DNA of 64,000 nucleotides. Source: Corallium rubrum (lineage: Eukaryota; Cnidaria; Anthozoa; Scleralcyonacea; Coralliidae). This document shows, in pieces, positions 29,587 through 40,826 of this stretch. The notes beneath the pieces were generated by a model that had not been told where the DNA came from, searched no databases, and worked only from the letters and a program-made list of their open reading frames with translations. A program made the translations under genes and the position numbers. Within the stretch, counting starts at the first letter, position 1. Each line of letters starts with the position of its first letter. The stretch lies in the NCBI GenBank assembly GCA_964035015.1, contig OZ036005.1, positions 3,167,547 to 3,231,546 on the forward strand, written 5' to 3'.

Positions 29587-30357
29587 ATAGACCATTTGCA
29601 CGATGACCTTTGGGTTGACTACACTACCAGAATGCTTTGCCAGTATTCTAGGGTTTCGCCTAAAAGGGATGACTCAAAGGGACCCGTCCAGTCCTTTCGC
29701 GGCTTTTCTAAAAATATGTCGTCAAATTTGTTTTTTCTAAATTTGTCGTCAAGTTTCAGCGAGTCTCAAGATTTAGCAATCTCTTCGATATCCAAACCAC
29801 AACATAAACCCTAACCCTAATCAGAAATCCGGTTTAACCACTGATCTCAAATAATAGACTCATTATACTGGATAGAGCATCTATTGTTTCGCGCGTGGCA
29901 AAAATTGAAGTCGGAAGTGAGGCTAAAAATCTCGCGGCGGCCATATCCGGTGGGACCCACAATATTGCTGAATCATAGTTTTCGCCTCTGGTTTTCGCTT
30001 TAAATGATCGGATTTTTAACGAAAACCAGCTAAATTTTTGTGACATGTATCTGTCGCTATGGGAGAACTTAAAAGTGGCTGTATGAAAACCAAGTGGGTC
30101 CCACCTGAAATGGCCGCCACTAATTTATTCCGACTTCACAGCGAGCACCGGATGCTCTATCCAGTATAATGAGTCTATTATTTGAGATCAGTGGGTTTAA
30201 CCCCTAGCTTTTTGGAAAAACATATTTTTTGGAAAAGCCGCGAAAGGACTGGATGAGTCCCTATGAGTCATCCCTTTTAGCCGAAACCCTAGAATACTGC
30301 CAAAGTATTCTGGTAGTTGTAGTCACCCAATGCCATCTCACGTCGTCTTGCAAATGG
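29587..30357. mobile_element. Outer palindromic MITE with long arms
   Basis: Arms of about 130 bp (GCCAGTATTCTAGGGTTTCG, AGTCCTTTCGCGGCTTTTC and their inverses at 30235-30310) enclose another MITE. Confidence 0.65.
29839..30193. mobile_element. Inner hAT-like MITE with exact 8-bp TSD
   Basis: CACTGATCTCAAATAATAG ... CTATTATTTGAGATCAGTG are the termini. GGTTTAAC is duplicated exactly at 29831-29838 and 30194-30201. It is nested in 29587-30357. Confidence 0.8.
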
Positions 30358-30620
30358 CACCATAGATAATGGAAGGGGACGACTGGATAGAAAACTTAAA
30401 ACGATGTTACAAAACCGGAAACGATGTTTGCACAACTTGCTGCGGTAATTATACACTTATAAGCGGCTAATGCACCTAACGGGTAGTGTAATATCAATTA
30501 AGTTCAGCAGTGTCTGAGTTTAGCCATATGGGACCACCGTTATGTGCATTAGCCCCTTATAAGTGTTTCCGGTTTCGCAAGTTTCCTATCCAGTTCCCCT
30601 TCCATTATCTACGATGGCAC
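30357..30620. mobile_element. Palindromic MITE adjoining the nested pair
   Basis: ATAGATAATGGAAGGGGACG pairs with GTTCCCCTTCCATTATCTA. Inner TTATAAGCGGCTAATGCAC pairs with GTGCATTAGCCCCTTATAAG. Confidence 0.6.
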
Positions 30621-31021
30621 GTTCGGCTCATTGTGAGAGCTCACGCGAAGAACGGGGTCTCGCGCCAACGACATTTTTTGTTTCCGATAGTATTTTAGTT
30701 TTCGTTTTTAAAAGGTTTTCAAAATTCAAAGGAAAAAATCGTCTAGTAGAAAACCGGCTTTATTCGGAAACACAATTTTTTAATACTCAGGTTGGATTCC
30801 AAATATATATTTTGACTTTGAAACAAAAAACGTCATTGTTGGCGAGACATGCCCTAGCATTTACAGTCGATCAGCAAACATTGAGGGAGTGAACTAGTCA
30901 AAGGTGTAAGAAGACTGTATATACGCAAGGGACTACCGGGGCAAGCAAAGCGGTAGAAAACAAAACACTGTCTATGAAGCACTCTACTTTTTTGGTTCTA
31001 GACCCACGACGTAGCAGTCTA

Positions 31022-31632
31022 ATGTATCAGTCAATTCCAGTTGTGCCCATCCCCCCCTCCCCCAGGGCCAATACCCGGGTATTAGACATTTTGGAGAAAA
31101 AATTGACCATGTCCCCACCCCAGGGAAAGACATAGTATGCCAAGGCCCCACCCCTGGGTAACAAATTCAGGTCTAAACCCCAAACGAAAACACAGATAAA
31201 TCACTTCAAATCAACTCAAGAAGCACGCAAATAGAAGACAACATATTATGAACTCAATCAAGGTAACGCTATTTTACTGAAAAAATTTGTCGTATTTTAG
31301 CTCATTTAACGTCCGATTTACTTGGAAGTTTGAAACCTTATATTTCAAATATATTTCCGTTAAAATGGCCGCACGGCGGTGCGAATTAGACGTACTTTCC
31401 CACAATGCCAGGGAACTTGCCTAGGATGGCGAGGAATCAAGATGCGAGAGGCGACATGCGCGAGGACATAAACTTCAAAGGTTCCGACGCGAGTCGGACT
31501 TCTGGTTGTCTCACTATTCAGTGCCCAGGTTATGCGCTTCTGGCGATAGACCTACCCCCGGGATTAGCAAAAATGGTGAATGCCCGGGGGTGGCCCGGGG
31601 GGGGGGGGCACAGCTGGAATTGACTGATACAT
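31022..31632. mobile_element. MITE with ATGTATCAGTCAATTCCAG termini
   Basis: The left end ATGTATCAGTCAATTCCAG and right end CTGGAATTGACTGATACAT are perfect inverse matches. The interior is about 570 bp with no protein recognised. Confidence 0.7.
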
Positions 31633-31799
31633 AATGGCCTCTGGCATACATTTCAGCAATTGGTTAATTTGGGAGAACATACAAGTATAAGTTACACAGA
31701 TCGAAATATAGTAAGGTTTGAATACGCTCGAAACGGTAGAAATCCACGTCCAATAATTTCGGCAGTACTCAAACGTTACTATTTTTCGATCAGTATTTC

Positions 31800-31981
31800 A
31801 ACACTGCCTACGCACGTTACTTTTATTTCAAGTAAGTTCTAGGCAGATATGCAAGCGTCACTTCAGTGATATGCATGCAGGATGCTCGGCATAAAAAGAT
31901 GCTGTATACTGCAGACGAACCAGTAATCAGGTAATTCCCAGACAGGACAAACATCGATATCTCTTGTAAGAGCATCAACAG
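31800..31981 (-). CDS. Candidate terminal exon of the coiled-coil gene
   Basis: TTTCCTTTGTAG at about 31992-31982 is a good acceptor. Joined in phase 2 it gives Asp-Cys and then TGA, so the protein would end KISDC. An AATAAA occurs on the minus strand near 31815. A phase-1 reading is open for 38 codons but would not match exon 4. Confidence 0.25.
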
Positions 31982-32197
31982 CTACAAAGGAAATTGAGAA
32001 ATCTTTTAAAGCTGGAAAACGCGACTAAACTGTCTCGTTATTTTACTGTTTTATTTTACTATTTACTGTAATTTTATCAAACCGGTACAAGGTTGTTCTT
32101 GTCAACCTTGTAGCAACTTGGTAACAAGTTGCCGGAACAACTGGTCACAAGTCCATTGGAGTCATCGACAAGTCGCTAACAACCCTTTACAGGATTG

Positions 32198-32672
32198 TTA
32201 AAGTGCCTATGAAGCGAAAATTATTATTGTCTTAAATGAAAGAACTCTTAAAACTACAACGTAACATCTTTTGCAGATCTTTGTTTCCGTTCCTCGTTGT
32301 TGAGATATATCAGTTTCTTTGATATGCAAATTAAACACTTTGACATCAACATGTATAATGCAGGAGTTATCGGAGAAAGTTCTATATATTTGCTATTATC
32401 AAACGAAATCACTTCGAAGCCGATCCTGTGCGTCTATTTCGCATACAGCATTAGACATACATATTTTGAATTGATTTCGTTTGATAATAGCAAAGATACC
32501 GAACCATCTCTGATAACTCATTATACACGTGTGACGTCAAAGTGTTAATTTGCATATCAAAAAAATATCTCAACGACACGGAAACGAAGATCTGCAAAAG
32601 ATGTTATACTTTGTCGTTTTGAGAGTTCTTTCATTTTAGACAATAACAATTTTCGCTTCATAGGCACTTTAA
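32198..32672. mobile_element. TTAA/AGTG palindromic MITE, full copy
   Basis: It runs from TTAAAGTGCCTATGAAGCG to CGCTTCATAGGCACTTTAA. The arms include GATATGCAAATTAAACAC and its inverse. TTAA flanks both ends, as with piggyBac-type targets. A half copy is at 205-520. Confidence 0.7.
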
Positions 32673-32820
32673 CAAATTGGGAACAATCAGTGCGAATGCA
32701 CCCCCGTGACGGCTTATTGGAAAAGCCTTGTGACAACTTGCTTCATGTATGTACGGAACAACGCGGGTGTTTTTAGGCGTGTATATTTCAATCGTAAGAC
32801 AAGAGAAGCCTCATACTTAC

Positions 32821-33325
32821 TCTGATATTTTCAAATCTCCTGGTGGTTTTCCTCGCCGCCCATACTTTCTCCATTTCTGATACTCGACCAATTTATGGCG
32901 ACCGCTTTTCTCAGCATCTCTTACGGGATCACTGAGACTTTTCTGATGCAGAGTAGCCACATCTGACGGTGGTTCTACGATTTGATTTGAGGATATAATT
33001 ACAGACCTCGACTTTCCATAATGTTTTGCACGAGGGTTTGTGCCCGAGTTATTCCGTAATGTCACTGGTTGCTCAACGTCGGTTGGCGAGGCAACGGAAA
33101 AAACAGTTTCAGAGTTCTCGATTGTATCGGAGTCTTCCTCCGTTTTATCTCCTGGGTCTCCTGTGTTGTCCTCTTCGTCCTTGTCATCTCCGTCATTATC
33201 ATCAGTATTGCTTGAGCTCGATTTCGAGTTCTTTAAAATTATCTCGATGCTTGAAGTGAATGAACGTGACTTCTTCACGGATGGTGTCGGAGGAGTTTCG
33301 ATTACTGAGGGGATTAAAATTTCGC
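32821..33325 (-). CDS. Coiled-coil gene exon 4
   Basis: The acceptor AATCATTTCAG joins in phase 1 to GEILIPSVIETPPTPSVKKS, then an acidic stretch, then YQKWRKYGRRGKPPGDLKIS, ending in phase 2 at GTAAGT. TAA follows if the donor is not used (LKISE stop), so an intron-retained end is also possible. Confidence 0.75.
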
Positions 33326-33942
33326 CTGAAATGATTACGACGTGACAAAGTTACAGATATGTTTGGGAATTTAAATGATTTAAATTAAATGCATTTGTAT
33401 TTGTACGGGACAGTCCTTTCAGTACAACTACTGGCAGCAATTTTCTATCTTGGCAAACAATGGACAAGAGTGGATAACTGGAGGGAGGGAGGGAGGGAGG
33501 GAGGGAGGGAGGGAGGGAGGGAGGGAGGGAGGGAGGGAGGGAGGGAGGGAGGGAGGGAGGGAGGGAGGGAGGGAGGGAGGGAGGGAGGGAGGAAGGAAGG
33601 AAGGAAGGAAGGAAGGAAGGAAGGAAGGAAGGAAGGAAGGAAGGAAGGAAGGAAGGAAGGAAGGAAGGAAGGAAGGAAGGAAGGAAGGAAGGAAGGAAGG
33701 AAGGAAGGAAGGGAGGCAGGAAGGAAGGAAGGAAGGAAGGAAGGAAGGAAGGAAGGAAGGAAGGAAGGAAGGAAGGAAGGAAGGAAGGAAGGAAGGAAGG
33801 AAGGAAGGAAGGAAGGAAGGAAGGAAGGAAGGAAGGAAGGAAGGAAGGAAGGAAGGCGGAGAAGGAAGGAAGAGAGAAAGGAAGGAATGAGGGATGGATG
33901 GATGAATAGATGGATGGAAAGAAGAAAGCAAGAAAGCCAGCC

Positions 33943-34015
<73 letters not shown>

Positions 34016-37000
34016 ACAAACAAACAAACAAACAAACAAACAAACAAACAAACAAACAAACAAACAAACAAACAAACAAACAAACAAACAAACAAACAAA
34101 CAAACAAACAAACAAACAAACAAACAAACAAACAAACAAACAAACAAACAAACAAACAAACAAACAAACAAACAAGAACGTCGGAACTACCGTAGCCAAC
34201 GCCGCCGAATGCTACTTCTCATAAATAATACCCTGGACTAACCTGTGGATACATTAAGAATGCTGTCAGGAGTAAAATTCCACATATCATCTTTATCAGA
34301 TGGCGGTGATCTTGAAGCGGAAATACAACTATCACTCTTTGAAAATTCATTTTTGGAAAGCTTTTTCCTGTAAACGCCTTTCGATGGAATTACACTACAA
34401 CTTGCAGTGGACGACGGTGTCCACGGTTCATCCGTACTGCTGACAAGAATATCCTGACTTGAATGAAAAGCTGAGCTAAAATCACTAGTAGAACTCGCTA
34501 GAGAATTCTCTTCGAACATATTTACATTTCCAAACGATTCCTCTGTCGGTGAATTGACAGCATCGTCTCCTGGACTCTGGCTATTGCCTTTTCTCGCTTC
34601 ACTTCCAAATGTTTCCCAGGTCTTTTCCAGTGGCTCTCTTGGGAACTCGAGTTCTGCATCATTGCTCCCTTGCTCTACTAATCTTAGAACCGAGTCCCCT
34701 GTGAAACTCAGCCGGTTATCGGCCACGTGGAAATTACTGTACTCATCTGCATCGAGGATATCACAGAAGTTCGTCGTTCGGGTCAGTTTACCAAGACCTA
34801 GTCCACTGTCGACCTCGCTGAAGTTCTCGAAGTCTTCCAAACTATGCGTGGTGTTACCGTGTGAGAAATCGGTAACGCGCGGGCGGGGGTCGCGTTTCAC
34901 GTAATCACTGTAGTGCCTCTGAGGCGGTTTACGCATGCGTTGTGGTGACTCCTTAGGTGACCACTCGGCAGAGAGAGTTAGTAGTTGTTTTAGAGACAGG
35001 CTCTCTGGTCCACGCGCTGTACCCACTAGATCACTATGAGGTCGCCGGGGGTGGCGCGCTTTGGTCTCCCTTCGTGTTTCAGTCTGCGCATGCGCATCGT
35101 CTTCGTGGTAGTCATAGTCTGTATTCTCGTTTGCTATTGGTGCGAGAAGTTCGTTACCCTGGACTGTGTTCTCGTGGGGTTCGCGGAGTTCTAGTTCCAA
35201 AATCAGCTGGTCGCGTTCCGCTTGCAGCGTGGCGATCGTCGCTTCCATGTCCATAAGTTGCCACTCCATAACCGAAACATGCTTCTCTTTTTCAGCAAGC
35301 GTTAACTCCAAAGATCTCACCTGTGAAAAATAAGAAAACAAGGAGAAAAAGCTCTGGCCAAATTTTACTGAATACAAATTCATAATTCATCTTTGATGTA
35401 CTGCTCACTAATCTTGACGAGGCCTGGGCCGAGTTTATATGCGTTCACAAACTCGATTCTCAGGATTTCGTGGGCGATGATCTTTGATATACGCAATGTC
35501 TACCGATCAGCGGCAGGCATTATTAAATTGTGCATACATTTTCATTAATTTTTATATGACATTCCACACCATTGTGCCAGATGATTTCACTTAACATTTT
35601 AAGCATGCGACGTTATTGTCAACACTCACGTCACGCGTACAAAATTGAGCCATTAAAGATGGTAACAGCCGTTATTGCTGCAAATCAACAACCTAAAACT
35701 GCATAGATTGCCGTTCTTCACTTCAAGCAAGAGTGCTGACGCCATCACTCTTTAATGGCTCGATTTTATACGCTTGACGTCCATGTTGAGGAAAACGTCG
35801 CATGCTTAAGCTCTTTAATTGAAAATGCTTCGGACGATAACAAGTATTTTACTACTGAATAGTAAATGGTAGCAACTCGCAGCACTCCATTTTTGATAAA
35901 AACTTCTTTTCTATAATATATATTAGCCAGGTGTGGCGGTCTGAGATTGTCACCGTCCTGAGATTGAATATCGATTTGTGTTATCAAGTGTTTGACGTTC
36001 AAAACATTTAAACTTTTTGCCTTCAAATGGTTTATGGGTTATGGTTTGTCAACTTCTAAACTCTGGATATATTTAATAATTCAATGGAATATGATCAGTA
36101 CAAGACATCTTAATCAGTTAGTTAATGTCCGAAACTTTCGTCCTGCATTCTAGTTCACGAGCGGATATAATATTTTTCAGTCATTAAAACTGTGATTATT
36201 CATCTCAAGTATTCGATTTTATTCAAGCAGTGTTCATAAATCAGTCATTTCATGGCAAAAAGTTTGATTATTGTGGTCATAAAGCCGATTACAGATACTG
36301 ATATACAATGTCAGCACGGTGACAATTTCAGACCGCCACACCTGGGCAATTCACTTGATTTATGCGTGGTTGGGAAAATAAGGGTTAATCAATGGTCACG
36401 AATGTGATAAAGGATTTATCATCACGACTGAATTGTTTTTTAGACAACCTCTGATCTGTGATAACGGACTCAGTATCTCAGTCTTCTCAGGCAACCTATG
36501 TGATCTTAAGTTATTTATATCACTGACGTAGTTATCTCGGGTTTGGGAACTAACCTATACTTGTTTTCGGGTTTTCAAATAAAAGGTAGTCCAATTGTCA
36601 ATATACAATTGTCATCGTTCTTTTCACACGGCAGCGTGTGCTTGGCATAACTTGTTTTTGGCTTAATTATGATAATCGAAATGATCAGCAAACGGAGGTC
36701 GTCTGATAAGGGTGGTCCACATATGGCCTGCCGAATGCATTTATTTTGTATTCCATGTTTGCCGTAGCCCGTGAGAACATTTAATATCAACCAGTGGCGG
36801 ATTACCCGGGCTTGCAAGAGGCCCGTAATTTCCAGAGAATGGATTTTTCATTAAGATTAGTTGTTATACGAATATCAGGGCCGTATCGTACACTGCCTCA
36901 GAATGCAGGAAATGGCGTTTCCGAGACTCTAAATTCAAAAAAATTTCCGGAAAATATCGTCATAAAGCCCCGTGAATTTTATTTAGCCTACAGGCCCCGA

Positions 37001-39874
37001 AACTGGTAATCCGACACTGATACCAACACAACGTTAAAACCTGAAATGGAAGCAATAACAACGAAAAGTTACACGCCTATTCGTCATTGAAATATGGTAT
37101 AGTAGGTTAATACTGCCGAAACAGAGAACGTAAATGATCTAACGTTTCGAGCGAAGGCCCTTCGTCTTGATTTGATCTGTCAAACGTATAGTTGTCATTG
37201 GACGTTTGTTTGAAAACCTGGAAACAACTAGTTATTCAGTACAACTGGATTTTAGTGGATACACTACACCAAGCTTAGGTTCGCATCCCACATGTTTTTG
37301 CACACACGGAATACGTGCCAAAGAATAGTGCTCATGCAATATGTAAAAAAGAGCTTGCCAAAAGTTCAAAGTTGACTTGCCAAAGTTTTAAACATTCGGC
37401 GACGATTGGGGGGAGCTTTGCATTGCTGTCGTGAGGCGTGGTAGACAAGCAATTTTCTCCTCGCGACCGTAAAGCAACGGTTTTATCACTATTGCGTTGC
37501 CGTCACGAGACGAATATTTTGCCCATGTATAGCTTTAAACAAACCTACAAGGGGGGGGGGTGTTATTATAGTTTGGTAGTTAGGTGGTTTTAGCCATTAT
37601 TTTAGGATGGATTTCGATCATATCCAGTTTTTTGAGGCGGTTTGCAATTAACTGAGAGCCGTTCGGTTGCGGGAAACCTTAAAATGTCCTAATCGGATAT
37701 GGTTATCTTTGAGAATGTAGAGTGCTTTTCGAAGAACTGGCAATGATTTCGCAAAAACACGGTTAAGCGACCTCCTAAGTGAAATGGAAAAGCGTTTGCG
37801 GTTAAAGTGCCTATCTCATGGTTGGGGACTTTGAATATTTGTAATCTTTAGATTGTTCTGAGAAAAATTGTAATATATCTTGTCAGATGAAAATTTCATC
37901 TTCATGGGCTTTTTCGCTGTTAAAGGTTCTGGAAGTGATGTCATTTTGACGTCAAAGCAGGAATATGTGTATATTAAACCCTATTTCTAAATCCCTGCTT
38001 TGACATCACTTCCGGAACCTTTAACAGCGAAAAAGCCCATGAAGATGAAATTTTCGTCTGACAAGATATACAGTATTACAATTTTTCTCAGAACAATCTA
38101 AAGATTACAAATATTCAAAGTCCCCAACCATGAGATAGGCACTTTAAACTTGCCAAAATAGAACGGATTTCGGAAATACCTTTGATTCCATTTCTTGTAT
38201 TTTGGATTCAGCATTTTCAGCATCAATAGCACAACTTAGTGAAGAGACTGAAAAGCCACCTCTTTTTTCTGAAACAGAAGACAAAATCACTTTATTGACA
38301 ACACTTTTTTTATTTATTTATTTATTTAAAATTCTTTTGACACAGTAGCTAATCAACCTATTGTTATCAGTCATATGCGTACCAGGCGGGATGAGTGGGG
38401 TGGGGGTGTTTGGGCAGGGGGGGCAATTGCCCCCCCCCCCCCAACGTTTTAAAAATGAAGATTTGGGGCACTTTTTGAAAGAAATTTCGGGTAATATTGC
38501 TGTTAAATATTCATGAAAAATTATATTTTGAAGACACTCGTATGTTGAGTATGATCTAATAATCGAGTCGACTCTTAATTTTAATTTTTCGGGCAAAAAT
38601 GTTTGCCCCCCAAACGGAACTGATCAGGTACGCCTATGCTGTTATCTACCTATTTATACAATTATCTAAATGCAGAATAATAATGTTTAAAAAATGTTCT
38701 AAAAACACTAAAAGAATATACAGAAACTAAACTTAGTTTATATAAAAATTCAGTATATAACTAACTATATTTTACAATATTACCAGGGTTAAGTCACGTT
38801 GGCCTGAAAAACAGAGAAAAATCTTCTCGACGTTTCGAGCGAAGGCCCTTCGTCAGGAGAAATTAGTAAACAACTCACACGTGGTCACGCATATTAATAG
38901 CAGAGCTACAATGGGAATCACATGAACACATGTAAGCCAATAAAAACAAAGTAAACAAATAAATTAATATGTAATTTTAGCCTGTGTGCAGGTGCTGACC
39001 CAATTTGTGGGTCAGCTACCAGCAAATGGGCAAAGGAACAGGTTATAAATTACTATTTAAATCAGAAAAAGGTCAAGAAAAAGGTGTGGAATATGGTGGT
39101 GGAGTGAGCTAAATGAAAGAGAATCGCTCATTGAGGCCGTGAGGGTGAATGGTACCAAGTTTGTAAATGAGACACAAGCCGACGCTGTCCTAGAACCTTT
39201 TAACTATATTTTACAATAAGATTTTTCGAATAAGTTAAAAATTACAAAAAAGTATTTTTGCTATTATGTATCATTCCTTTTCATTGAGTTTGTTGTGGGT
39301 TTCGACAACATTAGCATCTTGTTATTACTTCTTAAATTTTAACTGTCTGAATCTGACAGTTCAATTTTTGACATTTTTGAAATATTTTCTGAACATTGAT
39401 TATTTCGTGCTTTAGTCCTAAAAAACAAAAACAAACAAACAAAAAAAACAACAAAAAAACAACAAGAAAAACATAAAATTACAAGACACTAGACAGCATA
39501 GTGGAAGCAATAAATTAAATATTTTATGGGGCTTTTTGGCACATCAAGATAATTATTTGTAAACAAAAGATAATATCCCAACTACCTGGGGAAGCAACTT
39601 TTCCAGACATCAACTGAATATTAATACTTCTCAATACATTCACTTCCTCTTGGCATTTCAACATTTCTGCCTGATGCTTGCGTTTTTGTTCCAACACAGT
39701 TTCATCCACCCTCAACTTGCTTTGATTGACCTGTTCACAGTACTGCTGAAGTTGCTCGATTTTGCTCTTGAAATATTCGAGTGACTCCATAACCTCTTCG
39801 ACTTGTTCATCTGAAAATATTTCCAACTCTCTAGGCCCTTCATTTTGTTGATAATCAGCCCCATTCACCTCCAT
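32821..39874 (-). CDS. Unrecognised coiled-coil, serine-rich protein (4 exons, 3' end uncertain)
   Basis: I do not recognise this gene. Four exons of 289, 89, 1078 and 505 bp join in consistent phase to an open reading frame of about 653 codons with no stop before the last donor. Residues about 20-95 and 110-185 are heptad-rich coiled coil (QVEEVMESLEYFKSKIEQLQ; SKIQEMESKVRSLELTLAEK, continuous across the exon 2-3 junction). The rest is polar and probably disordered, with Ser-Pro sites and an acidic run (DDNDGDDKDEED). There is no membrane segment or catalytic motif. It lies between VTI1A and the ZDHHC6-like gene on the same strand. Open coding across four GT-AG junctions argues that it is real. 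A scaffold or vesicle/cytoskeleton adaptor is possible but unproven. Confidence 0.75.
33481..34174. repeat. Compound microsatellite GGGA-GGAA-GCAA-AAAC in intron 3
   Basis: (GGGA)n 33481-33590, (GGAA)n 33591-33860, degenerate GATG/GAAA to 33940, (GCAA)n 33945-34013, (AAAC)n 34014-34174. Strongly purine-biased on the plus strand. All long frames over it are artefacts. Confidence 0.97.
34243..35320 (-). CDS. Coiled-coil gene exon 3 (large)
   Basis: The acceptor TTATTTTTCACAG precedes VRSLELTLAEKEKHVSVM and about 30 more coiled-coil residues. Ser/Glu-rich sequence follows (SLKQLLTLSAEW, EVDSGLGLGKLTR, SSTSDFSSAFHSSQDIL). It ends DSILNVST plus one base at a GTTAGT donor. The open frame above the acceptor is intron read-through. 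Confidence 0.8.
35599..35809. mobile_element. Palindromic MITE in intron 2 of the coiled-coil gene
   Basis: TTAAGCATGCGACGTT pairs with AACGTCGCATGCTTAA. Inner GAGCCATTAAAGATGG pairs with CTTTAATGGCTC. Confidence 0.6.
35930..36344. mobile_element. MITE with CCAGGTGTGGCGGTCTGA ends
   Basis: CCAGGTGTGGCGGTCTGAG and TCAGACCGCCACACCTGG are inverted termini, followed by GATTGTCACCGT/ACGGTGACAAT. Confidence 0.65.
36345..36565. repeat. Dispersed repeat, inverted partner at 17540-17800
   Basis: CTTGATTTATGCGTGGTTG, ATCAATGGTCACGAATGTG and GATAACGGACTCAGTATCTC are inverse to the first copy. Confidence 0.5.
36792..37019. mobile_element. hAT-type MITE (CAGTGGCGG) with 8-bp TSD
   Basis: CAGTGGCGGATTACC pairs with GGTAATCCGACACTG. 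Flanks ATATCAAC (36784-36791) and ATACCAAC (37020-37027) match at 7 of 8. Confidence 0.7.
37060..37260. mobile_element. Hammerhead-bearing repeat fragment (decayed)
   Basis: It shares AACGTTTCGAGCGAAGGCCC and the TACTGCC.AAACAGA.AACGTA flank with 58720-58800. The CUGANGA box is mutated (AAGACGA), so it is unlikely to be active. Confidence 0.45.
37802..38147. mobile_element. TTAA/AGTG palindromic MITE, 346 bp
   Basis: It starts TTAAAGTGCCTATCTCATGG and ends CCATGAGATAGGCACTTTAA. The arms are about 150 bp each and nearly perfect (GGGGACTTTGAATATTTG and its inverse). Its last base is 33 bp from exon 2 of the coiled-coil gene. Confidence 0.75.
38180..38268 (-). CDS. Coiled-coil gene exon 2
   Basis: The acceptor CTTCTGTTTCAG is strong. 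The phase-1 join gives EKRGGFSVSSLSCAIDAENA and ESKIQEMESK, ending in phase 0 at a GTATTT donor. The exon is too short to show as an isolated open frame. Confidence 0.75.
38372..38638. mobile_element. MITE with CATA(T/G)GCGTACC ends
   Basis: CATATGCGTACCAGGCGGG and TGATCAGGTACGCCTATG are inverted. A C/G-run lies just inside. Confidence 0.5.
38780..39215 (-). mobile_element. Hammerhead-bearing repeat in intron 1 of the coiled-coil gene
   Basis: A hammerhead-like core at its left end is followed by about 350 bp ending GACACAAGCCGACGCTGTCC. This is a likely Penelope-like or retrozyme-like fragment; no protein was found. Confidence 0.45.
38833..38856 (-). ncRNA. Hammerhead ribozyme-like core
   Basis: The minus strand reads CTGACGA (38856-38850), A, stem GGGC, loop CTTC, stem GCTC, GAAA (38836-38833), then CGTCG. 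Both invariant boxes are intact and stem II is a 4-bp helix with one G-U. Confidence 0.5.
39586..39874 (-). CDS. Coiled-coil gene exon 1 (start)
   Basis: The ATG at 39874-39872 opens MEVNGADYQQNEGPRELEIF and a coiled coil through EEVNVLRSINIQLMSGKVAS. The donor is GTAGTT after phase 1. TTTTGTAG about 15 bp upstream of the ATG could be the acceptor of a 5' UTR intron. Confidence 0.78.
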
Positions 39875-39899
39875 TTTCTAAATCTACAAAATACGAAAT

Positions 39900-40826
39900 A
39901 TGGAGATATTTAAGAAATAGAAAATGGCCACAGGTTTTTTTATATCTAAGAGTGTAAAAATGATGTAAACTGCTGAGTAGGCAGTATTTCAGATAGAGCC
40001 ACGGCTGGATTAGGGCTGTGTGCCCCCTGGCATATTTTCAGCATGGGGCCCTTGAACACCCCCCCCCCCCCAATGAGTCTCATCTCAAGCCCTAGGGCCC
40101 AACGCTTAAAGCGCCAGGGGCCCAAAAAGCTTGGGGTCCAGTCCACAGCATACTTTACATAGGCATAGGCTATACGCTGAAGGCCAGACAGATATACTGA
40201 GATACCTAGCCATACAAGATTCTATCTAAAGTATAAGAAATTTTATTTCGCTCTAAAAAATTCTTATGAACTATTTTTTGGGGAGAGTTGTTGCTTAAAC
40301 TGTATTTCTTAATTTGTTGAAAAATATGAATAAAAAGTATAATTTAGCTTTCATGGAATTTAATCATAATACTGTATAACAAATGTTTCTCCCAAATTGA
40401 TACCAACAAACAAATATAAATCAAGAATAAGCGAGATTTTTCTCATGTTTCTGTAGTGGCTACAGAAATACAGTAATACACAACAAGCTTAAATTAGAAG
40501 CAGAAGTGGGAAGGTATTTCCATTTTGACTTGTACAAGGGTTCTCCTCTTGATGAGTTAAATTGTCTGGTGCGTGGATAGAGTAGAACAATGAAGAGGCT
40601 GTTCTTGGCAGGATCAAGCAGGAATGGGTTATAAATCACTTGTTAACCCGTAACACATTTCCTGCCTAGGAAGTCTGAGGGTTCTGAGTAAAATTGTCTC
40701 GTGTTAGACAGGGCATAGTTAATATAGAAAACAATAATGAGGCTGTTTTTGGTGGGCTGAGACAGGAATGGGTTAAGTTTGATGTGGTAAATGACATTAT
40801 ATGTCAAGTGCTATGTTAGAATAAAT
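39900..40826. repeat. Intergenic stretch with a duplicated segment
   Basis: AACAATGAAGAGGCTGTTC (about 40589) and AACAATAATGAGGCTGTTT (about 40731), each followed by CAGGAATGGGTTA, mark a roughly 150-bp diverged direct duplication. A third related piece is at 42640-42715. No gene seen. Confidence 0.4.

Noticed and set aside
33351..34224. Cys-Leu-Phe, Pro-Ser-Phe-Leu and Gly-Arg-Glu ORFs on both strands
   Set aside because: Tetranucleotide microsatellite read in several frames at once, inside an intron.
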